Shown here: in pieces, positions 43,356 to 52,273 of the stretch
How the letters are laid out: each line of letters begins with the position of its first letter
Numbering within the stretch: the first letter of the stretch is position 1
Translations under genes and position numbers: made by a program
Notes under the pieces: model-generated
Told to the model about the DNA's origin: nothing
Seen by the model: the letters and a program-made list of their open reading frames with translations, nothing else
Databases searched by the model: none
NCBI RefSeq assembly: GCF_022809095.1
Contig: NZ_JALAZE010000001.1
Coordinates: 744,001 to 808,000 of the forward strand
Length of the DNA: 64,000 nucleotides
Reading direction: 5' to 3'
From: Bacillus kexueae
GTDB lineage: Bacteria; Bacillota; Bacilli; Bacillales; Aeribacillaceae

Positions 43356-43393
43356 AAGAGGGGCTGTACTTTTTGGACAGCCCCTCCTTTTTC
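43356..43393. terminator. Bidirectional terminator next to element copy 9
   Basis: A 10-bp stem (GAGGGGCTGT / ACAGCCCCTC) with T-runs on both sides. It could end yhaH transcripts on the plus strand. No minus-strand gene ends nearby. The rest of the gap to scoC (43400-43655) is AT-rich, with a possible promoter ending CATAAT near 43580 and an ATAGAT/ATCTAT dyad at about 43582-43600. Confidence 0.85.
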
Positions 43394-43655
43394 TCCATCT
43401 TTTGATTTTTTTCGTCATTTTTCGATGAATTCATTGTTACAATATAGCTTTTCTTTCTAGTAAATTTTGGACACTTTTCTCAAATAAAGCACTCCCCTTC
43501 TCCACTCCCGACTAATCCAAAATTATTTATTTAAAAATTTCGCAAATTTACACCTTTATTAATCTTTATTTTATTGGCATAATAGATAATAACAATCTAT
43601 GAAACTTAATCTTTAAAAAAGGAAAGAGGAATAGAAGCAAAGTAGGTGGGGGAAA

Positions 43656-44258
43656 ATGAAAAGGACGTATAATGATTACACGGTGAAGGAAGCACTTCTA
43701 TTTAGTCAACGTGTTGCACAACTTAGTAAAGCATTGTGGAAATCTATTGAGAAGGATTGGCAGCAGTGGATCAAACCATATGACCTAAACATTAATGAAC
43801 ACCATATTTTATGGATTGCATACCATTTAAAGGGTGCATCTATCTCGGAGATTGCAAAATTCGGTGTCATGCACGTTTCCACTGCGTTCAATTTCTCAAA
43901 AAAATTGGAGGAACGAGGCTACTTAGAGTTCTCGAAGAAGGAAAACGATAAGCGAAACACGTATATTCGGCTAACTCAAAAAGGGGAAGATTTATTACTA
44001 CAGTTACTAGAAGACTATGACCCATCCCGCAATTCCGTATTTAAAGGGGCTCTTCCGCTCCATGATCTTTACGGTAAATTCCCTGAAATCATTGAGATGA
44101 TGGCCATTATCCGAAACATTTATGGTGATGATTTCATGGAGATTTTTGAAAAGTCGTTTGAAAACATTGAAAAAGACTTCATCGAAGAAAATGGTAAGCT
44201 AAAAAAAGTCGATGAGTCGGTGGACGAACCACTTATAAATGAGCACGTAGACGTTTAA
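43656..44258 (+). CDS. scoC: MarR-family transition-state regulator ScoC (Hpr)
   Basis: 200 residues matching ScoC/Hpr: [46 protein letters not shown] carries the winged helix (about 45-95), followed by the longer ScoC-specific C-terminal part. In B. subtilis it represses exoprotease genes and sporulation functions. GTGGGGG precedes the ATG. Its 3' end overlaps the convergent yhaI by 26 bases. Confidence 0.96.
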   Translation: MKRTYNDYTVKEALLFSQRVAQLSKALWKSIEKDWQQWIKPYDLNINEHHILWIAYHLKGASISEIAKFGVMHVSTAFNFSKKLEERGYLEFSKKENDKRNTYIRLTQKGEDLLLQLLEDYDPSRNSVFKGALPLHDLYGKFPEIIEMMAIIRNIYGDDFMEIFEKSFENIEKDFIEENGKLKKVDESVDEPLINEHVDV

Positions 44259-44571
44259 AATCGCTCATAAGCTGCGGAAACAGTCCTTGTTGAAGCATCG
44301 CATCAATTGTTTCATTGATATCCAGCTTTTCATTTAATTGACCGGCAAAAAGCGTAAGAAGATCTGTATAATAAAGCAGACCTTGCGCTTTTTGCTCTTC
44401 ATGTTGCAGTTCCAGTTTCCGACAAAGGTTCATCAATTGATTGACCTCTTCTTCAGACAACCCCTTTGTCACGACAAGATAATCAAATGGAAATTTTTGA
44501 GCATTGCTCATCTTAAGCAAAAGGCGCAAATGATATTCTAAATTTTCAACTCTCTTTTCCAATTCATTCAT
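44233..44571 (-). CDS. yhaI: YhaI family protein (DUF1878)
   Basis: 112 residues, helical, with an N-terminal coiled coil ([18 protein letters not shown]). B. subtilis yhaI lies in the same convergent position next to scoC. The function is unknown. The coding end overlaps that of scoC by 26 bases, so the two mRNAs are antisense at their 3' ends. Confidence 0.9.
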   Translation of the reverse strand: MNELEKRVENLEYHLRLLLKMSNAQKFPFDYLVVTKGLSEEEVNQLMNLCRKLELQHEEQKAQGLLYYTDLLTLFAGQLNEKLDINETIDAMLQQGLFPQLMSDFKRLRAHL

Positions 44572-44795
44572 ACGGATCCAACTTCCTTTATTATGACAAA
44601 TATTACAACATATTTTAGCCCATTTTCAGAAAAAGGAAAAGAGCTAGGTCGCTCTCGTAAACAACTTTACAATTTTCACCAAAAGCTGTTATGATTAGAA
44701 AAACTTGATTTGCAGGGACTCCGTTACATTCAAACTATCTTTTTCATAAAATATTTGATATTGTAATATGTATGAGACAGGAAGGGGGATCTCAA

Positions 44796-44975
44796 ATGCT
44801 CTATTACTTTATCATTTTTGCTGTCTTTATTTTATTTTACATAAATAAGCTGACCAATACGCTATGTGTCGTTCGAGAGATTCCTGAGGAAAAGCAACAA
44901 AGTGTATTTCGAACTATTAATATCTTAATTACCATACTACTTATTTCTTCATACATAGAAATTTTATATGCTTAA
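44796..44975 (+). CDS. Small two-helix membrane protein
   Basis: 59 residues from the ATG at 44796, behind AGGAAGGGGG; the in-frame ATG at 44772 lies upstream of the ribosome site. Two hydrophobic segments (about 3-18 and 40-57) around a short charged loop (VVREIPEEKQQS). Unrecognised. It occupies the position between yhaI and prsA where B. subtilis has other small genes. Confidence 0.75.
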   Translation: MLYYFIIFAVFILFYINKLTNTLCVVREIPEEKQQSVFRTINILITILLISSYIEILYA

Positions 44976-45012
44976 TTGATTGGTCATTTGCTAGCATTAT
45001 CTCTTTGTACAT

Positions 45013-45300
45013 ATAAGAAACATACATGATCTTACACTCACACCCCGGACATGAAAATTTATTCTCCCCGGGGTTTCCTTTCTCCTATCATGATCGATCA
45101 TTCAGCTCATAGGTAATTTTTATTTTCACAGAAAAGCGCAAAGCGCAAGTCCTTAGGCGAAGGGCGCTGGAGGACCTGCGAGGAGGCTTCCGTCAGCACA
45201 GCAGGGCCGAAACGACCCGAGCTGATGGCGCTTGGAGCTAGACACCAATAAAACTGAAAAGAGAACACTTTATTGAACTTAAACTTTCTATAACAATAAA
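45013..45300 (+). repeat. Terminator-abutting dispersed element, copy 10 (modules A + B)
   Basis: Nearly full length: module A with the CCCCGG/CCGGGG hairpin, then GAAAAGCGCAAAGCGC, GTCCTTAGGCGAAGGGCGC, GGCTTCCGTC, CCCGAGCTGATGGCGCTTGG and a tail ending TTTCTATAACAAT. It abuts the terminator of the yjcZ-type gene. Confidence 0.92.
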
Positions 45301-45302
45301 AA

Positions 45303-45336
45303 ACTGAGCTGACAGTATTCTGTCAGCTCTTTTACT
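45303..45336 (-). terminator. Terminator of the yjcZ-type gene
   Basis: Stem GAGCTGACAG / CTGTCAGCTC with a short loop; TTTTTATTG follows on the minus strand, merging with element copy 10. Confidence 0.9.
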
Positions 45337-45354
45337 TCCGTCTTTACCTCGTTA

Positions 45355-45441
45355 TTAGTACAACCAAGCTGCACCAACAATGATTAACAAGATGAACAAT
45401 ACAACGATTAACGCGAAACCACCAGCATATCCTCCGCTCAT
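45355..45441 (-). CDS. YjcZ-family sporulation-type small membrane peptide
   Basis: 28 residues: a glycine-rich start (MSGGYAGGFALI) and one hydrophobic helix ending AAWLY. This is the hallmark of the YjcZ/YhaJ-like small spore proteins often called YjcZ family. AAAGGAGG precedes the ATG. Upstream CATAGAATA resembles the -10 of mother-cell sigma-K promoters (CATANNNTA), which fits late sporulation expression. Confidence 0.88.
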   Translation of the reverse strand: MSGGYAGGFALIVVLFILLIIVGAAWLY

Positions 45442-45650
45442 GATGACACCTCCTTTATGTGTCTTTACGTTATTCTATGCGTGACATTCTCCGTTCGCTT
45501 TAGGCGCATGTCACGGTTTTCAAAAACATTACATTATCAAGACATTTCAAACAATTCATTGGAACATAGTTGCAAAATGGTGATGTTCATGTCAAAATGT
45601 GTTATATATGTTTTATCTTGCATCACATTTTTGGATTAGGAGTTGTAATC

Positions 45651-46487
45651 ATGAAGAAATTTGTACTAGCTACCGTAGCTGCTACAAGCTTATTCGCAGT
45701 CGCTGCATGTAGCAATGGATCTGGCGAAACTGTTGTGGAAACAAGCGCAGGAGATATTTCAAAAGAAGAATTTTATGAAGCGATGAAAAATCGTTTCGGA
45801 CAAGATGTTTTACTGGAACTCGTTCATAAAGTCGTATTAGAAGACAAATACGAAGTTACCGACAAAGAGATTGACGAAGAAATCGAAAATCTTCGTGCAA
45901 TATATGGTGCGCAATTGGATTCCCTTATCGAACAGCAAGGTGAAGATGTTGTCCGCGACATGATCAAAGTGGACTTACTTCGCAAAAAAGCGACTGAGGC
46001 TGCTGTGGAAGTAACGGATGAAGACTTAAAAGAATATTACGATTCCCTTGAAGGCCAAATTCGCGCAAGTCACATTTTAGTCGCTGATGAAGAAACAGCT
46101 AAAGAAGTAAAAGCGAAACTAGACGAAGGTAAGAGCTTCGAAGACTTAGCTGCAGAATATTCAACTGACGGCTCTGCCCAAAATGGCGGTGACCTCGGAT
46201 GGTTCGGTGAAGGCCAAATGGTTGAAGAGTTCGAAAAAGCAGCATTCGCTTTGAAAGAAGGCGAAGTTAGTGACATCGTTCAAACAGACTTCGGCTTCCA
46301 CATCATTAAAGTAACCGAGACGGTTAAACCATTCGACGAAATGAAAGATAGCCTAAAAGAGGAAGTTAAAGAACAAAAACTAAACGACCCAACTGTGATG
46401 GAAGAAGCAATCAAAAAAGCAATTGAAGAAGCGGACGTTAAAATTAAAGATAGCGACTTAAAAGACATCATTTCAGAAGAAGAATAA
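45651..46487 (+). CDS. prsA: Post-translocation foldase lipoprotein PrsA
   Basis: Folds secreted proteins at the outer face of the membrane. 278 residues from the ATG at 45651 (behind TTAGGAG; the frame opens earlier). Signal peptide with lipobox FAVAAC (Cys about 20), an N-terminal chaperone part, a parvulin (PpiC) domain (about 130-220, [17 protein letters not shown] and [13 protein letters not shown]) and a lysine-rich C-terminus. The position near scoC and yhaM is as in B. subtilis. Confidence 0.97.
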   Translation: MKKFVLATVAATSLFAVAACSNGSGETVVETSAGDISKEEFYEAMKNRFGQDVLLELVHKVVLEDKYEVTDKEIDEEIENLRAIYGAQLDSLIEQQGEDVVRDMIKVDLLRKKATEAAVEVTDEDLKEYYDSLEGQIRASHILVADEETAKEVKAKLDEGKSFEDLAAEYSTDGSAQNGGDLGWFGEGQMVEEFEKAAFALKEGEVSDIVQTDFGFHIIKVTETVKPFDEMKDSLKEEVKEQKLNDPTVMEEAIKKAIEEADVKIKDSDLKDIISEEE

Positions 46488-46495
46488 TCGATACG

Positions 46496-46527
46496 AAAAC
46501 GCCTGATTCATTCAGGCGTTTTCTTTT
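46496..46527 (+). terminator. Terminator of prsA
   Basis: Stem AAAACGCCTGA / TCAGGCGTTTT followed by CTTTTTTATTT on the plus strand. Confidence 0.93.
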
Positions 46528-46551
46528 TTATTTATGGGAAAATTCCGTTGG

Positions 46552-46644
46552 GTTCGGGCTAGATGGTGAGATACTTACAAGTATTGTTTGGTTCGCCCAA
46601 ACTTTGTGATTTTCGCCCAACTTCTTTGTCGGTTCGCCCATGTT
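46552..46644. repeat. Short phased array, core TTCGCCCA, about 21-bp spacing
   Basis: Three clear cores with C at 46594, 46614 and 46635 (intervals 20 and 21). A weaker GGTTCGGGC at 46555 lies 39 bases upstream. It sits between the prsA terminator and the yhaL terminator and has the same core as the array at 53640. Confidence 0.75.
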
Positions 46645-46684
46645 CCTACCCACGAGCCTAGCTTCCTACAATAATGATTACATA

Positions 46685-46712
46685 AAGAAAAGGCACCCAT
46701 TTGGGTACCTTT
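46685..46712 (-). terminator. Terminator of yhaL
   Basis: Stem AAAGGTACCC / GGGTGCCTTT with a 4-base loop, followed by TTCTTT on the minus strand. Confidence 0.8.
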
Positions 46713-46930
46713 TATTGAACGGATGGGAGTTTTGCTTTTTCTCCTTGTGCTTGTTTTTCTTTTTGCCGTTTTTCTTTTTCCTTCTTCATTCGTTCGAGAT
46801 AAATGTTTCCTTCTCGCTCGATGAAGATTTGTTCGACTTCTTTTTCCTTTTTCGTCGTTGTAAATGCCATATATCCGCTATAGAGAATACCGATGATGCA
46901 TAAATACACCCACCAAGGTAATAAAATCAT
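46712..46930 (-). CDS. yhaL: Sporulation protein YhaL
   Basis: 72 residues: one N-terminal membrane helix (about 3-25, LPWWVYLCIIGILYSGYMAF) and a charged lysine/glutamate-rich helical tail. It matches B. subtilis YhaL in size and in position between prsA and yhaM, where it is a mother-cell sporulation gene. Starts at an ATG behind GAGGGGG. Confidence 0.9.
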   Translation of the reverse strand: MILLPWWVYLCIIGILYSGYMAFTTTKKEKEVEQIFIEREGNIYLERMKKEKEKRQKEKQAQGEKAKLPSVQ

Positions 46931-46999
46931 GTAAAGAATCCCCCTCGCTTAGACAAGCTTTTACCACCATCTTATGCGGGGAATCTTTAATTATGTTTG

Positions 47000-47944
47000 T
47001 TATTGATGAAAAGTTGGCTTATAGAACGAGCGATTGTCCAAAGCAAAGATCCGCTCCGTAAACTCTCCAGGTTTCACCTTTTCAAGTGCGCGGTCGAGCA
47101 TGTTCATTTTCGCATCGATATTGTCGATGTAATGGAGGATTTCTGCTTCTTTAATCATCGGAGGCTTCGGACTTCCCCATTCTGCTTTTCCGTGATGGCT
47201 TAATACAAGGTGTTGTAACACCATCACTTCTTCTCCTTCAATTTGTAGCTCTTTTGCCGCTTCGGCAATTTCATTGACCATGATGGAAATATGGCCGAGC
47301 AAGTTTCCTTCCACCGTATAATTCGTTCCGATTGGACCTGATAGTTCCGTTACCTTTCCTAAGTCATGCAAAATTACACCCGCATATAGCAAATCACGAT
47401 CTAAACTCGGATATAAATCACTAATGACCTTCGCTAAATTTAACATCGACACGACATGAAAAGCTAAGCCAGATGCGAATTCATGGTGATTTTTCGTCGC
47501 GGCAGGATATGTAAGAAAAGCTTGTTGATGTTTCTTTAACAAATGTCTCGTAATGCGCTGAATGTTTGGGTTTTTCATTTCAAATATATATTGGTTAATT
47601 TGCTGCCCCATTTCCTCTTGTCCCATTGGTGCCGTTTCAACAAAGTCAGCAGCAGAAACATTTTCATGCGGCTCGGCTAGACGAATATTTCGGATTTTAA
47701 GCTGGTTACGTCCACGGTAATGGTGAATGTCCCCATATATTTTGACGATATTTTGGGCTGCGTAGTTTTCCTCATCTTGTGGACTTGCATCCCATAATTT
47801 CGCTTCGATTTCACCTGACTGGTCTTGCAATATTAACGTTAAAAACGGCTTCCCGTTACTTGCTACCCCTTTCGTAGACGACTTGATTAATAAGAACACA
47901 TCAACCTGTTCGCCTACTTCATATTGAACGATTCCTTTTGCCAT
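47000..47944 (-). CDS. yhaM: 3'-5' exoribonuclease YhaM
   Basis: About 314 residues. N-terminal OB-fold nucleic-acid domain (about 10-100) and an HD phosphohydrolase domain (about 150-300) with the metal motif [11 protein letters not shown]. YhaM degrades RNA and single-stranded DNA from the 3' end in a Mn2+-dependent way. The ATG at 47944 behind GAAGGAGAG begins the conserved MAKGI start; the frame opens 14 codons earlier. Confidence 0.96.
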   Translation of the reverse strand: MAKGIVQYEVGEQVDVFLLIKSSTKGVASNGKPFLTLILQDQSGEIEAKLWDASPQDEENYAAQNIVKIYGDIHHYRGRNQLKIRNIRLAEPHENVSAADFVETAPMGQEEMGQQINQYIFEMKNPNIQRITRHLLKKHQQAFLTYPAATKNHHEFASGLAFHVVSMLNLAKVISDLYPSLDRDLLYAGVILHDLGKVTELSGPIGTNYTVEGNLLGHISIMVNEIAEAAKELQIEGEEVMVLQHLVLSHHGKAEWGSPKPPMIKEAEILHYIDNIDAKMNMLDRALEKVKPGEFTERIFALDNRSFYKPTFHQ

Positions 47945-48063
47945 CTCCGTCTCTCCTTCCGGTATCGTTTCCTTTAAGTATATCATACGTCTATAGAAAA
48001 ACTTGGTACAGACGATATAGAAAGAGAAACAACTTCACAAGGTTGTTTCTCCTCTCCTTAAAC

Positions 48064-49269
48064 TTATGCAGCTTGTTCGTTCATTCGCTTTTTCAACCAA
48101 ATTTTCGTCGAGATGAGTGCGAAAATCATCACCGTTGCCCCAAACAAGTAAGGCAAGTGAATATTTAGTTCAAAGAGTCCTCCTGCTAAAATTGGTCCTG
48201 CGACATTCCCTAAGCTTAAAAATGAATTGTTTAACCCCATGATCATCCCTTGACGGTCGCCTGCCAGTTTGGAAATAAACGTATTTAAAGCAGGTCGTAA
48301 AATGGAATTTCCGATAAAAAAGATTCCTGTTGTAATTAAGATAGTGACAAACGAGTTTGCCAATGTCATTAAGACGAAGCCGACAGCGCTAATAAATAAC
48401 GCGCTTGTTACAACTTTTTCATCTCCATATTTTTCAACTAGACGCCCGACAAGACCACCTTGGACGATGGTACCGATTAACCCGATAATCAAAATGATAA
48501 TCCCGACCGTTTGTGGACCATAGCCGTAGCGTTCCCATGTATAGTAACCAAAAATAGACTGAAAGTTAGCAAGCCCGAAGCTCATTAAAAAGACAAGGAC
48601 GAGTAAAAAGCCGACTGGGCTCATTAACGCCTGCTTCATAACGGTCAATCGTCCTTCTTCATTTCCTTGATTTTGCTTCGCTCTTTCCATGTCTTCCTTC
48701 GACAATGATTCAGGTAATATCAAGATAGACACAATCGCGGCAATCGTCGCGGCAATTCCAGCCATTAAAAACGGATAAGATAAATCAAATTCCGCTAACC
48801 AACCGCCAATACCAGGGCCGACTACAATACCAAATCCCATGGCAGCACCTAACACGCCCATGCCTTGCCCACGTTTTTCCGTTGACGTTACATCAGAAAC
48901 GTAAGCCATCGCAGTTGGCATAAGTGCAGACCCAAAGGTTCCGGCAAGCATTCTTGATATGTATAGCATCCATAAATCCGTCGCAAAAGCAAATATAAAT
49001 TCTGCAATCGCAAAGCCAATCAAGCCGATCGTAATAAGTGGCTTACGTCCAATTCGGTCCGATAGCCTTCCCCAAATAGGGGCAAACAAAAATTGCATAA
49101 AGGCGAAAATGGCAACGAGAAAGCCTAGCTCCGTAGCTCCTGCTCCAAACGCCTCTACATAATAGGGTAAAATCGGAATGACAAGCCCAATTCCGACCAT
49201 GACGATAAATAAATTAAAGCTAAGCAGAATTAATGGCATTTTTTGTTTTGACTTCTTTTCTGTATCCAC
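48064..49269 (-). CDS. MFS multidrug/tetracycline-type exporter
   Basis: A 401-residue, twelve-helix major facilitator of the DHA1/TetA-like group, with loop 2-3 motif GRLSDRIGRKPLI near residue 64 and motif C-like GPGIGGWLA near 150. It probably exports a drug by proton antiport; the substrate is unknown. GTG start 3 bases after the yhaN stop, so it is co-transcribed with yhaO-yhaN. B. subtilis has no such gene between yhaM and yhaN, so this is a lineage-specific insertion. Confidence 0.9.
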   Translation of the reverse strand: MDTEKKSKQKMPLILLSFNLFIVMVGIGLVIPILPYYVEAFGAGATELGFLVAIFAFMQFLFAPIWGRLSDRIGRKPLITIGLIGFAIAEFIFAFATDLWMLYISRMLAGTFGSALMPTAMAYVSDVTSTEKRGQGMGVLGAAMGFGIVVGPGIGGWLAEFDLSYPFLMAGIAATIAAIVSILILPESLSKEDMERAKQNQGNEEGRLTVMKQALMSPVGFLLVLVFLMSFGLANFQSIFGYYTWERYGYGPQTVGIIILIIGLIGTIVQGGLVGRLVEKYGDEKVVTSALFISAVGFVLMTLANSFVTILITTGIFFIGNSILRPALNTFISKLAGDRQGMIMGLNNSFLSLGNVAGPILAGGLFELNIHLPYLFGATVMIFALISTKIWLKKRMNEQAA

Positions 49270-49272
49270 TTC

Positions 49273-52260
49273 TTAAGAACCCCTTTTCATTTCAAACTGC
49301 TTTTCTTTTGTAAGCCGATATATTTGTTCGTCCGAAAAAGAGCGTACCATATGCTCGTGGCATGTAAAAAACAGCACTTGCACATTTTGAGCCATCGTAC
49401 GAACTAATTCCATTGTTCGCTTAAATCGCCCGGCGTCAAAGTTGACAAAACTGTCGTCGACCACCATCGGAAGTTTGGTCCGACGACTCATTTGTTCGGC
49501 TAACGAAAACCGAAGCGCAACGTAAAGCTGTTCGGCTGTCCCTTGACTTAATTCATTTACTTGAAAAAGAATACCATCCTTTCGCTTAACGAGTAAAGAT
49601 GCATCCGTCTTACTAGATACAATCTTCTCATATTCCCCATCCGTTAAAAAGTGCAAGTAGCTTGCAGCTTTTGTTAAGAGCTCCGGTAGACGATGCTCCC
49701 GATGATATTCGATTGTTTTACGCAATAAATCTTGGCTGACAGCGTACACCGCCCATTTACGCGCGACTTCTTTTGCATGTGTACGGCTCATTTCCCATTC
49801 GTGCTTTAATTGCGAGTATAGGCCAGACTGTTCAATCGCTTTTATTTGCGTGCGAATGCTCGCTAGTTCCTCTCTCGCCTTGTTTTCCTTTTCTTCTAGC
49901 TGTTTGTACGTTTCTTCCAGCTGAGATTCTTCTAATTCAAGATTTCGATTTCCAATCAAGTTCTCGTTGTCTGCGATTGAAATCCCCTTTACTTGTAGTT
50001 GGTCATTAATCCATTGAAGACGCTTAAGAAGCTCTTTCTTTTCTATTGCTCGTTTTGCTTTTTGGATAAACACTTCAACCGAGTCGACGTTCGCTTCTTT
50101 CAAGAGACGTTTGACCTCTGAATGTATTGGATCATATAAAGTATGTACTTCATTTATTTGCTTCTTCAGCTTTTGAAGTTCGACCTCGCAACTATATGCA
50201 TTTTCCACTCGCTCATACAGCTCTTTTAATAAGATATCCCAATGATTTGCATGCATCTGGAATGATTGAGCATAAGAATTAATTTCATTCTCGTATGCAT
50301 CCACTTTCGCAGCGAAAAAGCTCTTTTTCTGTTCAATTCGTTCCCGTTCTTTCAACATTTGCTGGCATTCCAACATTTTTTCATATCGCTCTAATAATAA
50401 TTCAGCTCGTAAATGGCTCGGTATATTTAACGCGTTATAGATGGGGATTAATTGTTCTCTTATCGTGTGATACTCTCTTTCCCACGCTTCAAACTGTGTA
50501 ACGATGCGGTCATATGCCTGTTCTTTTTGCCGTACATTCAACCGTGCAAACTCAAGCTGTTTTAGGAGATGCTCGTCTTTCGCTAATTCTTTTTCGATTT
50601 CACGTAGTTTATTCTCCAAGTCTATCCAATTCATCTCACCCTTAGCCTGCAAGATTTCTTGAAGCTCTTGTTTACGACGCTTTAACGACAGCAAAACGGG
50701 ATCTTTTACAGGTTTAAAGATAAAGGGTAGTCCATTCAGCAACAGAGCGAAAAAAGAAATAGGGCCATACCCCATCATGATAAGTCCTAACATCAATCCG
50801 ATACTCACGATTCCACTTGCAACGAGAAGTATATAAAATCTCCGCTTCATCCGCTGGACAAATTGCTCTCGTTTTTGTTGTTCTGCCATCACGCGATGCA
50901 ATTCCTCTTCCATGTGTCGCGAGTTACGCTCTCGTTCCGTTTGTTCAACTAAACGTTCTTGCTCTCGCTTAAGATGTTCTCGTTTGGCATCGTCCATTAA
51001 AAGCGTTTCACTTTCGTGATAATGTTGCTCCGCTTCTTCTAATGCTTCCTTCCCACGTTCAAATTGTTCATCTAGCCACTGCTTTTTCGTCATTAACTGC
51101 TCATGTTGCTTGACCACATCTTTTACTTGTTCCTTCATAATCATCGACAAATCCAATTGCCGAATAATATCTTCTGACTTCTCTCCAAACAAATACATTA
51201 ATTGTTCGTGTATGTCTTCTGTCAGCTGAGATTCCTGTAATGATAAAGACGAAATATCCTCTAAGTATTGTCGAATAAGCGATTCCTGTTCTTTTAATCG
51301 GGTAACTTTTTCATAATCTTCTTGAATAGTTTGACGCGGAACCCCTTCAAGCTCTTGTTCGTACCGTTTTACTTGATTCGTTAAAGCTTGTAACGTTTGC
51401 TCGTGAATAGTTAATTGTTCATGAAGGCGTTCCATTTTTTCCTTCCCGTTTTCAGGAAAGTCCAATACGTCCGAAAACGATTCAAGTCGTTCTTCACATT
51501 CCATCTTTTGCTTAAGTAAAGGCCAAGCAGTTTGTAATTTCCCAATTTGCTTAATTGAAGCTTGCAAACGAATTTTTTCATTGCTTAGCTGTTCTATTTC
51601 CTTATTTAGGTCATTTTGCGTTTCTTTTAACCGCTCGTATTCTTCTTCCTTCGCTTTCGCTTGAACTAAATGCTCTCGCTTTTTTCTCAAGTCGGTTAAC
51701 AATGTGTTTAACAGTGGCTTTCGACCACTTGGTTTATATAACTGTTCCATCACTTTTTCCATGCGTTCTTCCATAGAGTAAAAAGCGTCGGATCCAAAAA
51801 CGGTCGATAAGAATAAATATTTTCCTAAATCATCGCGGTTTAATTCAAATATTTTTTGAAGCCCTTTTAAATCAAAGGAAAAAATTGATTGAAACGTCGA
51901 TTTATCGATTCCTTTCAACAATTCATCTAACACTTGGTCAGATTCAATTTCTCCTTCTTCATTATAGATGGTCAAGTCCCCTTTCGCCTTTCCTACAATA
52001 CGCTCGATTATATATATTTTCCCTTCATTGCTCTCGACTGTAAGGGCACCACCGTACTTTCCACTTCGCTTCGGCTCGTATCGCTTTTCGCTTTGCTGCT
52101 TTGTCGGAAATCCGAAAAGCACACTATGAATAAAGGACATGATCGTCGATTTCCCCGCTTCATTTTGCCCATAAAACACTTGAACGGGATTATTAGAAAG
52201 GACAATCTCCTTATCCTCAAACTTTCCGTATCCATAAATGGTGAGTTTCTTTATTTTCAT
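49273..52260 (-). CDS. yhaN: SbcC/Rad50-like ATPase YhaN
   Basis: A 995-residue AAA-type ATPase with an SMC-like layout. Walker A GQNEAGKST near residue 33, long coiled coils (about 170-450 and 560-860) with a hydrophobic pair of helices in the middle (about 470-520, IGLMLGLIMMGYGPISFFALLL), and C-terminal signature ELSQGTAEQLYVALRF with Walker B LPMVVDDSFVNFD. It partners YhaO in a SbcCD-like DNA-end nuclease complex. ATG behind AAGGTG, 13 bases after yhaO. The hydrophobic centre instead of a zinc hook suggests membrane attachment. Confidence 0.94.
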   Translation of the reverse strand: MKIKKLTIYGYGKFEDKEIVLSNNPVQVFYGQNEAGKSTIMSFIHSVLFGFPTKQQSEKRYEPKRSGKYGGALTVESNEGKIYIIERIVGKAKGDLTIYNEEGEIESDQVLDELLKGIDKSTFQSIFSFDLKGLQKIFELNRDDLGKYLFLSTVFGSDAFYSMEERMEKVMEQLYKPSGRKPLLNTLLTDLRKKREHLVQAKAKEEEYERLKETQNDLNKEIEQLSNEKIRLQASIKQIGKLQTAWPLLKQKMECEERLESFSDVLDFPENGKEKMERLHEQLTIHEQTLQALTNQVKRYEQELEGVPRQTIQEDYEKVTRLKEQESLIRQYLEDISSLSLQESQLTEDIHEQLMYLFGEKSEDIIRQLDLSMIMKEQVKDVVKQHEQLMTKKQWLDEQFERGKEALEEAEQHYHESETLLMDDAKREHLKREQERLVEQTERERNSRHMEEELHRVMAEQQKREQFVQRMKRRFYILLVASGIVSIGLMLGLIMMGYGPISFFALLLNGLPFIFKPVKDPVLLSLKRRKQELQEILQAKGEMNWIDLENKLREIEKELAKDEHLLKQLEFARLNVRQKEQAYDRIVTQFEAWEREYHTIREQLIPIYNALNIPSHLRAELLLERYEKMLECQQMLKERERIEQKKSFFAAKVDAYENEINSYAQSFQMHANHWDILLKELYERVENAYSCEVELQKLKKQINEVHTLYDPIHSEVKRLLKEANVDSVEVFIQKAKRAIEKKELLKRLQWINDQLQVKGISIADNENLIGNRNLELEESQLEETYKQLEEKENKAREELASIRTQIKAIEQSGLYSQLKHEWEMSRTHAKEVARKWAVYAVSQDLLRKTIEYHREHRLPELLTKAASYLHFLTDGEYEKIVSSKTDASLLVKRKDGILFQVNELSQGTAEQLYVALRFSLAEQMSRRTKLPMVVDDSFVNFDAGRFKRTMELVRTMAQNVQVLFFTCHEHMVRSFSDEQIYRLTKEKQFEMKRGS

Positions 52261-52273
52261 GCCATCACCTTCA

